Positions 25,729 to 35,594 of a stretch of 64,000 bases of DNA are shown one piece after another. This stretch comes from an uncultured Marinobacter sp. (GTDB lineage Bacteria; Pseudomonadota; Gammaproteobacteria; Pseudomonadales; Oleiphilaceae): the NCBI RefSeq assembly GCF_913055835.1, contig NZ_CAJXKQ010000006.1, forward strand, positions 62,001 through 126,000, given 5' to 3'. Both the position numbers and the translations under genes were made by a program. Below the pieces are notes generated by a model, which saw nothing but the letters and a program-made list of their open reading frames with translations, was not told where the DNA came from and did not search any database. Each line of letters begins with the position of its first letter. The first letter of the stretch is position 1.

Positions 25729-28370
25729 TGAATGTCGTCCAGCATTTTACAGAGATCTTGCTGCAGGGCCTGGCACACGGCTGGGTCCCGGATGGGGTCG
25801 CCGTGCTCGTCGGTCACGAAGAAAACGTCCTCTACGCGTTCGCCCAGCGTCGCGATCTTGGCAGTGCTCAGGCGTACCCGATGCTCAAGCAATACCTGGC
25901 CAACTCGTGCCAGCAGGCCGGGCCGATCGGGCGTAATCACTTCCATAACGGTGCGCTGGTTGATGGTGTCGTTGGAGAAGGTTACCTCCGTGGGAAAGGC
26001 AAAATGTTTCAGTTGCCGCGGAGTGCGTCGGTGGATGATGTCCGGGTAGTCCTCCGGGTCATCCAATTCCTCGATCAGGCGCAATCGCACGCGCTCCTTG
26101 CGCGCGGGGTCAATGCCAAGCGGCTGGCCCTTGTCATCCAGTACCACGTATGAGCTGATCGAGTAGGGGCCTTCGCTGGAACTGATTCGGGCGTCCACGA
26201 TGTTCAGGTTCAACTGCTCAAGGACGGCGGTCGTCGCAGCAAACAGGGCCACCCGGTCCTTCATATAGATGATGATTTGGGAGTAGCCATCCGTGGGGCC
26301 GCCACGGGTGTCGCGAATAAGCACCAGCGGGTCCGGGTTGTCACCATGGCGGATAATGGCTGCAGTCTGCCAGGCGATATCGACGGTGGAGTCCTGAAGG
26401 AAGTAATCCTCGTCGACGGTGTCCCAGATGGCATCGATCTGTTCATCGGTCATGTTCTGGGCGTGCAGGATTTCGCGCGCCTCCGACTGTGTTGCGCGAA
26501 CCCACTCTTGCCGGTCGATAGGAGTTTCAGTGCCTCGGCGCAGAGCCCGTTTAGCTTCAATATACAGTTGGCGCAACAGTGATGCGCGCCAGGTGTTCCA
26601 GAGTTTGGGGTTGGTAGCGCTGATATCACACACCGTCAGCACATAGAGATAATCCAGATGGGCCTGGCTGGGTACCGCCCTGGCAAAGCCGTGAATAATG
26701 TCCGGGTCGGAGATATCCTTGCGCTGGGCTGTCATGGACATCAGCAGATGGTTCTCCACCAGCCATGAAATCAGTTGGGTGTCCCGCTCACTGAGATGAT
26801 GCCTGTGGCAGAAAGCCTCGGCGTCTACGGCGCCCAGTTCCGAATGGTCGCCACCGCGCCCCTTGGCAACATCGTGGTATATGCCCGCAATGTAGAGGGT
26901 TTCCAGCTTTGGCAGCCGATGGATAAGGCGGGATGCAAGGGGGTATTCGTCCCGCGCCTCAGTGCCGCTAAGCCGGACCATGTTGCGGATGACCCGCATG
27001 GTGTGGGCGTCCACGGTATAGATGTGGAAGAGGTCGTGCTGCATCTGGCCGATAATCTGGCCGAATTCTGGCAGGTAGCGGCCCAATACGTTGTACTTCT
27101 TCATGGCAGACAGGGTCTGGTCCAGCGCATGGGGCGTTCTGAGCAACTCCATGAACAGCGTGGTCACCGCCAGATCCGAGCGGAAGGCATCGTCGATCAG
27201 GTGGCGATGCGCACGCAGGGACCGGATGGTGGTTGCCCGGATTCCCTTGATCTCCGGGTGCTGTGCCATCAGCACAAAGATTTCCATGATGGCATAGGGC
27301 GCGTAGGCAAAAACCTGGTTGTTAACCGCTTCTATATAGTAGTTGCGAATCTGGAAGCGTTTGTTGATTGGCTGGATGGCGTCCTCGGATGCACTGCCGA
27401 GAATGGCTTCGTCGTAATACTGCAGGATCACGTCAGTGAGCTCGGCGAGCGCCAACACCGTCCGATAATAGGACTGCATCATCAGTTCAACGCCGAGCCG
27501 CTTGCCCTCGTCCTTGTAGCCGAGCATCTGGGCCAGGGCACGCTGGTGGTCGAACAGCAGGCGGTTCTCATTCCGGTCGGCCAGCAGCTGCAAACCATAG
27601 CGCAGTTGCCACAGGAAGGTTTCACCCTGGAAAAGAATCTGGTGTTCTTCCTCGGTAAGAATGCTGAATCGGGTCAGGTCTGCAATGTTCTGCAGTCCAA
27701 AGTGGCGCTTGGTAATCCAGCCAATGGTCTGGATGTCACGCAGGGCGCCCGGTGAGCCTTTGACGTTGGGCTCAAGGTTATATTCGGTATCGCCGTATTT
27801 CTGGTGCCGCTGCTGCTGCTCTTCCCGTTTGGCAATAAAATAGTCGCGATCGGTACTGACGCCGTCCGAGTATACCTGCTCGCTCAGGTCAGACCGCAGT
27901 TCATCCGGGCCGGCGATGGTGCGGGTTTCCAGCAGGTTGGTCAGTATGGTGATGTCTTCCCGGGCGGCGGCTTTGCTCTCTTCGATGCTGCGGACGCTGT
28001 GACCGATATCCAGCCTGAGGTCCCACAAGAGGGTAACGAAGGCGCCCAGATCTTCTTGCCAGCTGTCTTCGATACCATTTCGGGTCAGGATTAGCAGGTC
28101 AATGTCGGAGTGGGGGTGGAGCTCACCCCGCCCGTAGCCGCCGACGGCAATCAGGGCAATGTCCGGTGAGTCTGAAAACGGATAACGATTCCAGATGAGT
28201 CTTAGAACGGTGTCGACGGTGTCGGCCCGGGAGTGGACGAGGGCGCGAACATCAGCGCCCTGCCGAAAGGCCTCGGCATCGGCATTATACCTATCCCTCA
28301 AGAGCTCCCGGGCGGCTCTGACCGGAGAGGGGTCGTTACTGATGCGGGATTCCTGCTCGCTTTGGTCCAC
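25725..28370 (-). CDS. glnD: [Protein-PII] uridylyltransferase / uridylyl-removing enzyme
   Basis: An 881-residue bifunctional nitrogen sensor. The nucleotidyltransferase domain has GGYGRGELHPHSDIDLL at 77-92 with metal-binding Asp89 and Asp91. A helical linker follows, then an HD hydrolase domain (IYHDVAKGRGGDHSELG). Two C-terminal ACT domains bind glutamine (VALFAATTAVLEQLNLNIVD and TPDRPGLLARVGQVLLEHRV). UTase adds UMP to PII when glutamine is low; the HD domain removes it when glutamine is high. It begins immediately after the stop of map (stop and start codons abut) and overlaps dapC by four bases. Confidence 0.96.
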   Translation of the reverse strand: MDQSEQESRISNDPSPVRAARELLRDRYNADAEAFRQGADVRALVHSRADTVDTVLRLIWNRYPFSDSPDIALIAVGGYGRGELHPHSDIDLLILTRNGIEDSWQEDLGAFVTLLWDLRLDIGHSVRSIEESKAAAREDITILTNLLETRTIAGPDELRSDLSEQVYSDGVSTDRDYFIAKREEQQQRHQKYGDTEYNLEPNVKGSPGALRDIQTIGWITKRHFGLQNIADLTRFSILTEEEHQILFQGETFLWQLRYGLQLLADRNENRLLFDHQRALAQMLGYKDEGKRLGVELMMQSYYRTVLALAELTDVILQYYDEAILGSASEDAIQPINKRFQIRNYYIEAVNNQVFAYAPYAIMEIFVLMAQHPEIKGIRATTIRSLRAHRHLIDDAFRSDLAVTTLFMELLRTPHALDQTLSAMKKYNVLGRYLPEFGQIIGQMQHDLFHIYTVDAHTMRVIRNMVRLSGTEARDEYPLASRLIHRLPKLETLYIAGIYHDVAKGRGGDHSELGAVDAEAFCHRHHLSERDTQLISWLVENHLLMSMTAQRKDISDPDIIHGFARAVPSQAHLDYLYVLTVCDISATNPKLWNTWRASLLRQLYIEAKRALRRGTETPIDRQEWVRATQSEAREILHAQNMTDEQIDAIWDTVDEDYFLQDSTVDIAWQTAAIIRHGDNPDPLVLIRDTRGGPTDGYSQIIIYMKDRVALFAATTAVLEQLNLNIVDARISSSEGPYSISSYVVLDDKGQPLGIDPARKERVRLRLIEELDDPEDYPDIIHRRTPRQLKHFAFPTEVTFSNDTINQRTVMEVITPDRPGLLARVGQVLLEHRVRLSTAKIATLGERVEDVFFVTDEHGDPIRDPAVCQALQQDLCKMLDDIQ

Positions 28371-29141
28371 TTAGAAGGACTCTTCCTTTCGCTTGGTCAG
28401 AACCTCATGGCCGTCCGCAGTCACAAGGATGGTGTGCTCCCATTGTGCAGAGAGCTTGTGATCCTTGGTTACTACTGTCCAGCCATCCGGCAGAAGTTTG
28501 GTCTGGTATTTGCCCTGGTTGATCATCGGCTCAATGGTGAAGGTCATGCCTTCCTGTAGCTCCAGGCCGGTGCCGGGTTTGCCGTAATGCATAACCTGCG
28601 GCTCTTCGTGAAACACCGCGCCAATACCATGGCCGCAATAGTCCCGAACCACGGAATACCGGTGTTTCTCGGCGTGTTGCTGAATGACGTGGCCGATATC
28701 TCCCAGGCGGGTTCCCGGCTTCACCAGCTCAATGCCTTTATAGAGGCACTCTTGAGTGATCTGGATCAGGCGCTCCGTACCCGGTTTCGGCTTGCCAACG
28801 ATCCACATTTTACTGGTGTCACCGTGGTAGCCATCCTTTATTACGGTGACATCAATATTAAGGATGTCTCCGTCCTTCAGGATTTTCTTCTCTGACGGAA
28901 TGCCGTGACAGATAACGTGGTTGACCGAGGTGCAGATAGACTTCGGAAATCCTTTGTAATTGAGCGGTGCCGGTATGCACTTCTGCTCGTTGACAATATA
29001 GTCGTGGCAAATCCGGTCGAGTTCTTCAGTGGAAACGCCCGGTTTGACATAGTCGCCAATCATCTCGAGCACTTCGGCCGCCAAACGGCCAGCGACGCGC
29101 ATCTTTTCGATTTCTTCCGGAGTCTTGATCGATACCTGCAT
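28371..29141 (-). CDS. map: Methionine aminopeptidase type I
   Basis: 256 residues of the pita-bread fold that removes initiator Met from nascent proteins. All five metal ligands are visible: Asp and Asp in NIDVTVIKDGYHGDTSKMW (cited by its two Asp-containing segments), His in GHGIGAVFHEEPQ, Glu in FTIEPMI, and Glu in WEHTILV. It is divergent from rpsB, the conserved proteobacterial arrangement. A 253-base divergent region separates them. Confidence 0.96.
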   Translation of the reverse strand: MQVSIKTPEEIEKMRVAGRLAAEVLEMIGDYVKPGVSTEELDRICHDYIVNEQKCIPAPLNYKGFPKSICTSVNHVICHGIPSEKKILKDGDILNIDVTVIKDGYHGDTSKMWIVGKPKPGTERLIQITQECLYKGIELVKPGTRLGDIGHVIQQHAEKHRYSVVRDYCGHGIGAVFHEEPQVMHYGKPGTGLELQEGMTFTIEPMINQGKYQTKLLPDGWTVVTKDHKLSAQWEHTILVTADGHEVLTKRKEESF

Positions 29142-29225
29142 TGGGCTTCCCGTTGATGTGTATCAAACCGGCATTTTAAGGGGCCTGCGGCCCGGGTACA
29201 AGGAAGCGGGTCGTCAAAAATAATG

Positions 29226-29253
29226 GCGTTTACTGGCTCGAATATGGTATAAA
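29226..29253 (+). promoter_or_regulatory. Likely rpsB promoter with extended -10
   Basis: TATAAA at 29248-29253 is preceded by TGG, giving an extended -10 element (TGn). The -35 region is weak, as is normal with an extended -10. It lies about 140 bases ahead of rpsB and faces it. The start point is not determined. Confidence 0.5.
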
Positions 29254-29257
29254 CGCG

Positions 29258-29394
29258 CCCGCTGGAAACGAATCCAGCAAATTCACACACGTGTCGGCAC
29301 GTTATCCCAGGGTGCCTGCTCCTGCTTTTCAAGGAGCGAGGTTGGGGTAATCGGATACGTGGAGGACTAACCCGAAGCTAAAAAGGTAACTATC
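29258..29394 (+). promoter_or_regulatory. Structured rpsB leader, possible S2 autoregulation site
   Basis: The long untranslated stretch ahead of rpsB starts with a GCTGGA/TCCAGC hairpin (six pairs, loop of six). It then carries CTCCTGCTTTTCAAGGAG, another hairpin, and a segment from GGTTGGGG to GACTAACC whose ends pair. In enteric bacteria S2 represses its own operon through the leader. Whether this leader is a true homologue of that RNA is not decided by eye. Confidence 0.45.
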
Positions 29395-30147
29395 ATGGCT
29401 CAGGTAAATATGCGTGACCTGCTGAAGGCAGGTGCTCACTTCGGTCACCAGACCCGCTACTGGAACCCGAAAATGTCGAAGTTTATCTTCGGCGCCCGTA
29501 ACAAGATTCACATCATCAACCTTGAGCAGACTGTTCCTGCCATGAACGACGCGCTGAAGTTCGTTCAGCAGTTGGCAGAGAACAAGAACAAGATCCTGTT
29601 CGTTGGTACCAAGCGTGCCGCGGCCAAGATCATCAAGGAAGAAGCCGAGCGTGCCGGTCAGCCGTTCGTTAACCACCGCTGGCTTGGTGGCATGCTGACC
29701 AACTACAAGACCATCCGTCAGTCTATCCGTCGCTACCGTGATCTGGAAACCCAGAGCCAGGACGGTACTTTCGACAAGCTGACCAAGAAAGAAGCGCTGG
29801 ATCGCACCCGTGAGATGGATCGCCTTGAGCGCTCTATCGGTGGTATCAAGGACATGGGCGGCCTGCCGGACGCCATGTTCGTGATCGACGTTGACCATGA
29901 GCGTATCGCTATCAAGGAAGCCAACAAGCTGGGCATCCCCGTCATTGGCGTTGTGGATACCAACAGTGATCCGGACGGTGTTGATTACGTGATCCCGGGT
30001 AACGATGACGCCATTCGTGCGATCCAGATTTACGTGAAAGCCGTTGCTGACACCTGCATCGAAGCAGCCCAGTCTGCCGGTGCCGGCGCTGACGAGTTTG
30101 TTGAAGTCAGCGAAGACGCTGAAGGCGCTGCTCCAGCCGCTGAGTGA
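29395..30147 (+). CDS. rpsB: 30S ribosomal protein S2
   Basis: 250 residues. The N-terminal [24 protein letters not shown] (two conserved blocks, MRDLLKAG and [13 protein letters not shown]) and [21 protein letters not shown] and VDTNSDP are diagnostic for S2. It is an RNA-binding protein at the back of the 30S subunit that is needed for S1 binding. The C-terminal tail is acidic and Ala-rich ([14 protein letters not shown]). It is followed by tsf after 92 bases that include a GC-rich hairpin (CCCGGG...CCCGGG near 30183-30199) without a T tail. Confidence 0.97.
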   Translation: MAQVNMRDLLKAGAHFGHQTRYWNPKMSKFIFGARNKIHIINLEQTVPAMNDALKFVQQLAENKNKILFVGTKRAAAKIIKEEAERAGQPFVNHRWLGGMLTNYKTIRQSIRRYRDLETQSQDGTFDKLTKKEALDRTREMDRLERSIGGIKDMGGLPDAMFVIDVDHERIAIKEANKLGIPVIGVVDTNSDPDGVDYVIPGNDDAIRAIQIYVKAVADTCIEAAQSAGAGADEFVEVSEDAEGAAPAAE

Positions 30148-30239
30148 CGCTTTATCTTCACGTTTGAGATGTAAGGTGTGTCCCGGGTCGCCCCGGGCGC
30201 ACCTCCCCACCGAATTCGGAACATTTGAGAGGATTGAAC

Positions 30240-31109
30240 ATGGCTGCAATTACCGCTGCAATGGTCAAAGAGCTGCGTGAGCGTACCGGCCTTGGCATGA
30301 TGGAGTGCAAGAAGGCGCTCGTTGAGGCCGAAGGCAGTGTAGACGCCGCAATCGAAGAGCTGCGCAAGTCTTCCGGTCTGAAGGCTGCCAAGAAGGCCGG
30401 CCGTACCGCTGCCGAAGGCGCTTCACTGATCAAGATTTCTGACGACAACACTGTTGCCTACATTCTGGAAGTGAACTCCGAGACCGACTTCGTTGCTCGC
30501 GACGACAACTTCCTGAACTTTGCCAATGACGTCCTGAACGTTGCCTTTGAAAAAGGCGAAACCGACGTGGCCAAACTGATGGAAGGCGATCTGGAAGCCA
30601 AGCGCGAAGCGCTGGTTCAGAAGATCGGTGAGAACATCACCGTGCGTCGTATCGTCAAGGTTGAAGGCCCGGTTGTTGGTGGATATGTTCACAGCAACAA
30701 CAAGATTGCTTCTGTAGTCGCCCTGACTGCCGGCGATCCTGAAGTTGCACGTGACATCGCCATGCACGCCGCTGCCGTTAACCCGCGCGTTGGCAAACCG
30801 GAAGATATGCCGGCAGAAGAGCTTGAGAAAGAGAAAGAAGTGATCAAGGCTCAGCCGGATATGGAAGGCAAGCCCGCCGAGATCGTCGAGAAGATGATGG
30901 GTGGCCGCATCAAGAAGTTCCTCAAGGAAAACAGCCTTGTTGAGCAGCCTTTCGTCAAGAACCCGGACCAGACCGTGGGCGAGCTGATCAAGTCCAACGG
31001 TGGCGAGCTGGTTGGTTTTGTTCGCCTGGAAGTGGGTGAAGGCATTGAGAAGGAAGAAGTGGACTTTGCTGCCGAGGTTGCTGCTGCAGCCGGCACAGGC
31101 AAGGCCTGA
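30240..31109 (+). CDS. tsf: Elongation factor Ts
   Basis: 289 residues. EF-Ts exchanges GDP for GTP on EF-Tu. The N-terminal UBA-like module [21 protein letters not shown] and the core [10 protein letters not shown] (Asp-Phe wedge inserted into EF-Tu) are conserved. A coiled-coil region follows, ending in [24 protein letters not shown] 30240 is preceded by GAGAGG at seven bases. Confidence 0.97.
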   Translation: MAAITAAMVKELRERTGLGMMECKKALVEAEGSVDAAIEELRKSSGLKAAKKAGRTAAEGASLIKISDDNTVAYILEVNSETDFVARDDNFLNFANDVLNVAFEKGETDVAKLMEGDLEAKREALVQKIGENITVRRIVKVEGPVVGGYVHSNNKIASVVALTAGDPEVARDIAMHAAAVNPRVGKPEDMPAEELEKEKEVIKAQPDMEGKPAEIVEKMMGGRIKKFLKENSLVEQPFVKNPDQTVGELIKSNGGELVGFVRLEVGEGIEKEEVDFAAEVAAAAGTGKA

Positions 31110-31119
31110 TCCTTCGTTT

Positions 31120-31243
31120 GATGCAGCTGGCGTTGCGCCTCTGCATCACCTGAGTCTGCCACGTTAGCCGGGAAATTCCGGCTCTCGTGGCGGGCTTGTA
31201 TCTGAGATACCCCTTTTATTGAGGAGTATGTCAGATACAAGCC
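31120..31243 (+). other. Three consecutive stem-loops between tsf and pyrH
   Basis: Hairpin one pairs GATGCAG (31120-31126) with CTGCATC (31141-31147). Hairpin two is nested: GCCACG with CGTGGC around GCCGG/CCGGC (about 31158-31192). Hairpin three pairs 31193-31205 with 31231-31243 over 13 bases, extended by ATAC/GTAT after one mismatch. None has a T tail, so they look like RNA-processing, stability or attenuation elements rather than simple terminators. Confidence 0.75.
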
Positions 31244-31294
31244 TGCAACGGGTATCACGCCGGATAGCAGCCAACAGACGACAAGGGGATCATC

Positions 31295-32023
31295 ATGCCG
31301 ACATCATCGAAAACCCAGCCCAGATACAAGCGTGTTCTGCTCAAACTCAGTGGTGAGGCCCTGATGGGAGAGCACGATTTCGGTATTGATCCCAAAGTTC
31401 TCGACCGCATGGCACTGGAAATTGGTGCGCTGATTGGTATTGGCGTGCAGGTTGGTCTGGTGATTGGTGGCGGTAACCTGTTTCGTGGCGCAGCCCTGAA
31501 TGCAGCCGGCATGGACCGGGTGACCGGTGACCATATGGGGATGCTGGCCACCGTAATGAACGGCCTTGCCATGCGCGACGCCCTGGAGCGCTCCAATATC
31601 CGTACCCGTGTGATGTCGGCTATCCCGATGAGTGGCATCGTCGAGCATTACGACCGACGTCGGGCGGTACGGGATCTCAAGGACGGCGATGTCGTGATCT
31701 TCTGTGCCGGTACCGGTAACCCATTTTTCACGACTGACTCCGCTGCCTGTCTGCGTGGCATTGAAATCGAAGCCGATGCCGTGCTCAAGGCCACCAAGGT
31801 GGATGGCGTATACTCAGCGGATCCGCACCTGGACAGCAGTGCAGAGAAATACGACTACCTCACCTATGATGAGGTTCTGGACAAGAAGCTGGGTGTGATG
31901 GATCTGACAGCTATCTGCCTCGCCCGTGACCACGGCATGCCGCTGCGGGTATTCGATATGAATCGTGCAGGCGCGCTGACTCGCATCGTAACTGGCGAGA
32001 AAGAAGGTACACTGATCGAATAA
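31295..32023 (+). CDS. pyrH: UMP kinase
   Basis: 242 residues of the amino-acid-kinase fold. It phosphorylates UMP with ATP and is usually a GTP-activated, UTP-inhibited hexamer. Motifs are [41 protein letters not shown] and [16 protein letters not shown], with the C-terminal [11 protein letters not shown]. The ATG follows an AAGGGG site. It lies in the universal rpsB-tsf-pyrH-frr order. Confidence 0.97.
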   Translation: MPTSSKTQPRYKRVLLKLSGEALMGEHDFGIDPKVLDRMALEIGALIGIGVQVGLVIGGGNLFRGAALNAAGMDRVTGDHMGMLATVMNGLAMRDALERSNIRTRVMSAIPMSGIVEHYDRRRAVRDLKDGDVVIFCAGTGNPFFTTDSAACLRGIEIEADAVLKATKVDGVYSADPHLDSSAEKYDYLTYDEVLDKKLGVMDLTAICLARDHGMPLRVFDMNRAGALTRIVTGEKEGTLIE

Positions 32024-32097
32024 ATCACTGTCCAGGCCCCACAGGAGTGTGGGGCCAGAATACAGAATGACATGACGAACGAATTGAGGATGCTGAA

Positions 32098-32655
32098 GTG
32101 ATTAACGACATCAAAGCAGAAGCCGAAAAGAAAATGAAGAAGAGCCTGGAGTCTCTGAACAATGCGTTCAACAAGATTCGCACTGGTCGGGCCCATCCTT
32201 CTATCCTGGATAGTGTCACGGTGAACTACTACGGCCAGGAGACACCGCTCAAGCAGGTGGCAAGCGTCAACGTCGAGGATAACCGGACTCTGACGGTCTC
32301 CCCCTGGGAGAAAAACCTGATGCCGACCATCGAGAAGGCCATCATGGCGTCAGATCTTGGCCTGAACCCGGCCACCAGCGGCGATATCATTCGTATTCCG
32401 ATGCCCATGCTGACCGAAGAAACCCGTAAGGAAATGGTCAAACAGGCAAAAGCAGATGCCGAGCACGGTCGTGTCTCCATCCGCAACGCGCGCCGTGATG
32501 CCAACAGCATGATCAAGGATCTGTTGAAAGAGAAGGAAATCACCGAAGACGACGAGCGCAAGGGCGAGGATGAGATCCAGAAGCTGACTGACCGCTACAT
32601 TGCGGAAGTCGAGAAGATGCTCAAGGCCAAAGAAGAGGACCTGATGGCGGTTTGA
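32098..32655 (+). CDS. frr: Ribosome recycling factor
   Basis: 185 residues, the exact family length. It separates ribosomal subunits after termination together with EF-G. The conserved ends are present: N-terminal [25 protein letters not shown] (as two blocks) and C-terminal [18 protein letters not shown]. The start codon is GTG at 32098, with GAGG ten bases upstream. It is 74 bases from pyrH. Confidence 0.97.
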   Translation: MINDIKAEAEKKMKKSLESLNNAFNKIRTGRAHPSILDSVTVNYYGQETPLKQVASVNVEDNRTLTVSPWEKNLMPTIEKAIMASDLGLNPATSGDIIRIPMPMLTEETRKEMVKQAKADAEHGRVSIRNARRDANSMIKDLLKEKEITEDDERKGEDEIQKLTDRYIAEVEKMLKAKEEDLMAV

Positions 32656-32726
32656 CCGTTCGGGTTCACTTGCAAGCGAATTGAAAGGCCGCAGCAGTGA
32701 AGCGCTTCGGCCGCACAGGGGATTTC

Positions 32727-33497
32727 ATGACGGGAACTGTATCCGCAGAGATTCCGGTGTCGGCAGACAGCCGACCCCGGCATGTGGCCATCATCATGGA
32801 CGGAAACAATCGGTGGGCCAAGGCCCGTCGTCTCAAGGGAGTGGCGGGCCACAAGGCCGGTGTGGATGCGGTCAGGGCGGTGGTGGAAACCTGTGCCCGA
32901 GAAGGCGTGGAAGTTCTTACCCTGTTTGCCTTCTCCAGTGAAAACTGGCGCCGTCCAAAAGATGAGGTTTCGGCCCTGATGAAACTGTTCCTGTTCGCAT
33001 TGGAACGGGAGGTGCGCAAGCTTCATCGGAACGACATCCGGCTGCGCATTATCGGGGATCGGTCCGCGTTCAGCTCTGCGCTTCGCGAACATATGGAAGC
33101 GGCTGAAGAGCTGACCCGAAACAATTCCCGGATGACCCTCGTGATCGCGGCCAATTACGGCGGTCACTGGGATATCACCCAGGCCACTCGCAAGGTTGCA
33201 GAGCAGGTTCGTACCGGCCAGTTGGCCCCATCCGATATTACCGACGACCTTATTCAGCAGCACCTCAGCATTGGTGACCTGCCGATGCCGGATCTGATGA
33301 TTCGTACCGCGGGTGAGCAGAGAATCAGTAATTTTATGCTGTGGCACCTCGCGTACTCAGAGCTTTACTTTTCTCCGGTGTACTGGCCTGATTTCCAGCA
33401 GGAAGAGATGCTCAAGGCCCTGCAGGCATATGCCGGTCGACAGCGTCGTTTTGGCCAGACCGATGATCAGATAGCGGCCAAGGCTCTACAACAATAA
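32727..33497 (+). CDS. uppS: Undecaprenyl diphosphate synthase (cis-prenyltransferase)
   Basis: 256 residues. It condenses eight isopentenyl diphosphates onto FPP to make the lipid carrier for peptidoglycan and O-antigen. Motifs are HVAIIMDGNNRWAKARRL (catalytic Asp), GHKAGVDAVR, FAFSSENW and the C-terminal DLMIRTAGEQRISNFMLW with YFSPVYWPDF. I used ATG 32727 with AGGGGA just upstream; a GTG at 32697 would add ten non-conserved residues. Confidence 0.96.
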   Translation: MTGTVSAEIPVSADSRPRHVAIIMDGNNRWAKARRLKGVAGHKAGVDAVRAVVETCAREGVEVLTLFAFSSENWRRPKDEVSALMKLFLFALEREVRKLHRNDIRLRIIGDRSAFSSALREHMEAAEELTRNNSRMTLVIAANYGGHWDITQATRKVAEQVRTGQLAPSDITDDLIQQHLSIGDLPMPDLMIRTAGEQRISNFMLWHLAYSELYFSPVYWPDFQQEEMLKALQAYAGRQRRFGQTDDQIAAKALQQ

Positions 33498-33518
33498 CGA
33501 ACGATAGCGACGTCAACC

Positions 33519-34358
33519 GTGTTAAAAACCCGAATTATCACCGCACTGATCCTCGCTCCGATTGCCATTGGCGGGATCTTCTTTCTCCCGCCATTGGGAT
33601 TTGCGCTCTTTACCGGAGCCATTATCACTGTGGGCGCCTGGGAATGGGCGAATATGTCCGGCATCGGGAATCCTGCAGGCAGGGTCGGTTATGCCCTGGC
33701 TACCGCGGTTATCCTCTATGGCCTGCTCAACGTTCCGTTTGTGGCAGTGCTCTGGCTGGCGCTGCTTTGGTGGTGCGTCTGCTTTCTTCTGGTTCGAAGT
33801 TATCCCGCCGGCTCAGATAAATGGGGCAGTCTGCCGGCAAGAGCAGTGATGGGGTTGTTTGTACTGGTGCCTGCTTGGGTGGGGCTGAACCACTTGCGCA
33901 CCGGTGGCTTCCAGTTCGGGGACAGCACCAACAACTTGCTGCTGATTCTTTACGTGTTCTGCGTCGTCTGGGTCGCCGATATCGGCGCTTACTTCGCAGG
34001 TAGGGCGTTCGGTAAAGCGAAGCTGGCACCCAGGGTCAGTCCTGGCAAGTCTTGGGCGGGCGTCTGGGGCGGCCTGGTGGCCGTTGGAGTTTTTGCCCTT
34101 GTGGTCAGCTTCCTGGCGTCCGCAGGGCTGGCCCAGACAATGCTCTTGATCGTTGCCAGTCTGGCAACCGGCCTGGTTTCCGTTCTGGGTGATCTGCTGG
34201 AGAGCATGCTCAAACGGCACCGTGGTATCAAGGACAGTAGCCAGCTGCTTCCCGGGCATGGCGGTATCATGGATCGGATTGACAGCCTGACAGCCGCCAT
34301 CCCGGTATTCGCGCTGATCATTACCCAACTTGGTTGGCTTACAACCGGGCACTGGTGA
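33519..34358 (+). CDS. cdsA: Phosphatidate cytidylyltransferase (CDP-diglyceride synthase)
   Basis: A 279-residue integral membrane enzyme with about eight hydrophobic helices. It converts phosphatidic acid and CTP to CDP-diacylglycerol, the precursor of all phospholipids. The family signature is near the C-terminus: [20 protein letters not shown] followed by [14 protein letters not shown]. An earlier [13 protein letters not shown] motif binds nucleotide. GTG start at 33519 with a weak ribosome site, 21 bases after uppS. Its stop lies two bases before the dxr start. Confidence 0.95.
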   Translation: MLKTRIITALILAPIAIGGIFFLPPLGFALFTGAIITVGAWEWANMSGIGNPAGRVGYALATAVILYGLLNVPFVAVLWLALLWWCVCFLLVRSYPAGSDKWGSLPARAVMGLFVLVPAWVGLNHLRTGGFQFGDSTNNLLLILYVFCVVWVADIGAYFAGRAFGKAKLAPRVSPGKSWAGVWGGLVAVGVFALVVSFLASAGLAQTMLLIVASLATGLVSVLGDLLESMLKRHRGIKDSSQLLPGHGGIMDRIDSLTAAIPVFALIITQLGWLTTGHW

Positions 34359-34360
34359 TT

Positions 34361-35545
34361 ATGGTAACCCGCTCTATCAGTGTTCTTGGAGCCACAGGTT
34401 CCATCGGTCTCAGCACCCTGGATGTCGTTCGGCGCCATCCGGAACGCTTCTCGGTTTATGCGTTAACCGCCAGCACCCGGGCCGAGGAACTGGCGGTGTT
34501 GTGTCGCGAATTCCGTCCCAGGGTAGCCGTCATGGCCGATCCTGACGCTGCCATTGTTCTGTCCGGGCTTTTGGCAGACCTACCCGATACCGAGGTGCTC
34601 GGTGGCCTGGATGGGTTATGCCAGGTAGCTTCCGCGCCTGCGGTTGATACCGTAATGGCGGCCATCGTCGGGGCGGCGGGTTTATTGCCGACGCTTTCTG
34701 CAGTAACGGCAGGTAAGCGGGTATTGCTTGCCAATAAAGAAGCCCTGGTGATGTCCGGCAAACTGTTTATGGATGCCGTGGCCGAGTCCGGAGCAGAATT
34801 GCTGCCGATTGACTCCGAACACAACGCTATTTTCCAGTGTATGCCGGCAGACAAGGTTCGGGATCCAGTGGGTGCTGGCATTACCCGTATACTGTTGACG
34901 GCTTCCGGCGGCCCCTTCAGAGAGCACTCTGCCGAGGACCTGCGGTCGGTAACCCCTGCCCAGGCCTGTGCCCATCCGAACTGGTCCATGGGGCAGAAGA
35001 TTTCCGTGGACTCCGCGACTTTGATGAACAAGGGGCTGGAGTTGATTGAAGCCTGCTGGCTGTTCAACACCACGCCCGATAAAGTCGAGGTGCATGTTCA
35101 CCCCGAGAGCATTGTTCACTCCATGGTTGAATATGCCGACGGCTCTGTGTTGGCCCAACTTGGCAGCCCGGATATGAGAACGCCGATCGCCAATGGTCTG
35201 GCCTGGCCGGAGCGAATTGATGCCGGTGTGGCACCGCTGGACCTGTTCGCTATCGGGCGTTTTCACTTCGAACGCCCGGATCTGGTCCGCTTCCCCTGTC
35301 TGCGCCTGGCTGCGGAAGCCTTCCAGGCGGGTGGCACAGCACCGGCAGTTCTGAATGCCGCCAATGAGGTGGCCGTCGCCGCTTTTCTCGAAGGTACCCT
35401 GTGTTTTTCGGATATCCCCGTTATTATAGAGCGAACGCTCGCTGCGACTGCCGTTGAGCCAGCAGACAGCTTTGACATTATCTTTGCCAAGGATAAAGAG
35501 GCACGGGGTCGTGCGAAGGAACAGATAGGTCTGTTAACTGTCTGA
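34361..35545 (+). CDS. dxr: 1-deoxy-D-xylulose-5-phosphate reductoisomerase
   Basis: 394 residues. It is the committing step of MEP isoprenoid synthesis, using NADPH and a divalent metal. The NADPH loop is [17 protein letters not shown], and [12 protein letters not shown] follows. The metal and substrate site is [14 protein letters not shown] (Asp-Ser-Glu), and [20 protein letters not shown] (two blocks) holds the substrate. I placed the start at ATG 34361, two bases after the cdsA stop; GTG 34355 is in frame and overlaps cdsA. Confidence 0.96.
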   Translation: MVTRSISVLGATGSIGLSTLDVVRRHPERFSVYALTASTRAEELAVLCREFRPRVAVMADPDAAIVLSGLLADLPDTEVLGGLDGLCQVASAPAVDTVMAAIVGAAGLLPTLSAVTAGKRVLLANKEALVMSGKLFMDAVAESGAELLPIDSEHNAIFQCMPADKVRDPVGAGITRILLTASGGPFREHSAEDLRSVTPAQACAHPNWSMGQKISVDSATLMNKGLELIEACWLFNTTPDKVEVHVHPESIVHSMVEYADGSVLAQLGSPDMRTPIANGLAWPERIDAGVAPLDLFAIGRFHFERPDLVRFPCLRLAAEAFQAGGTAPAVLNAANEVAVAAFLEGTLCFSDIPVIIERTLAATAVEPADSFDIIFAKDKEARGRAKEQIGLLTV

Positions 35546-35594
35546 TAGTCGCAGTGGAATGTTGCCCGGCTGAAGCCATTCAATCAGGAACGCT

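Noticed and set aside
26775..27755. A 326-codon frame opposite glnD
   Set aside because: Antisense shadow of a well-supported gene.
31120..31243. The tsf-pyrH stem-loops as an operon terminator
   Set aside because: No T tail follows any stem and pyrH has no clear separate promoter in the short remaining space.
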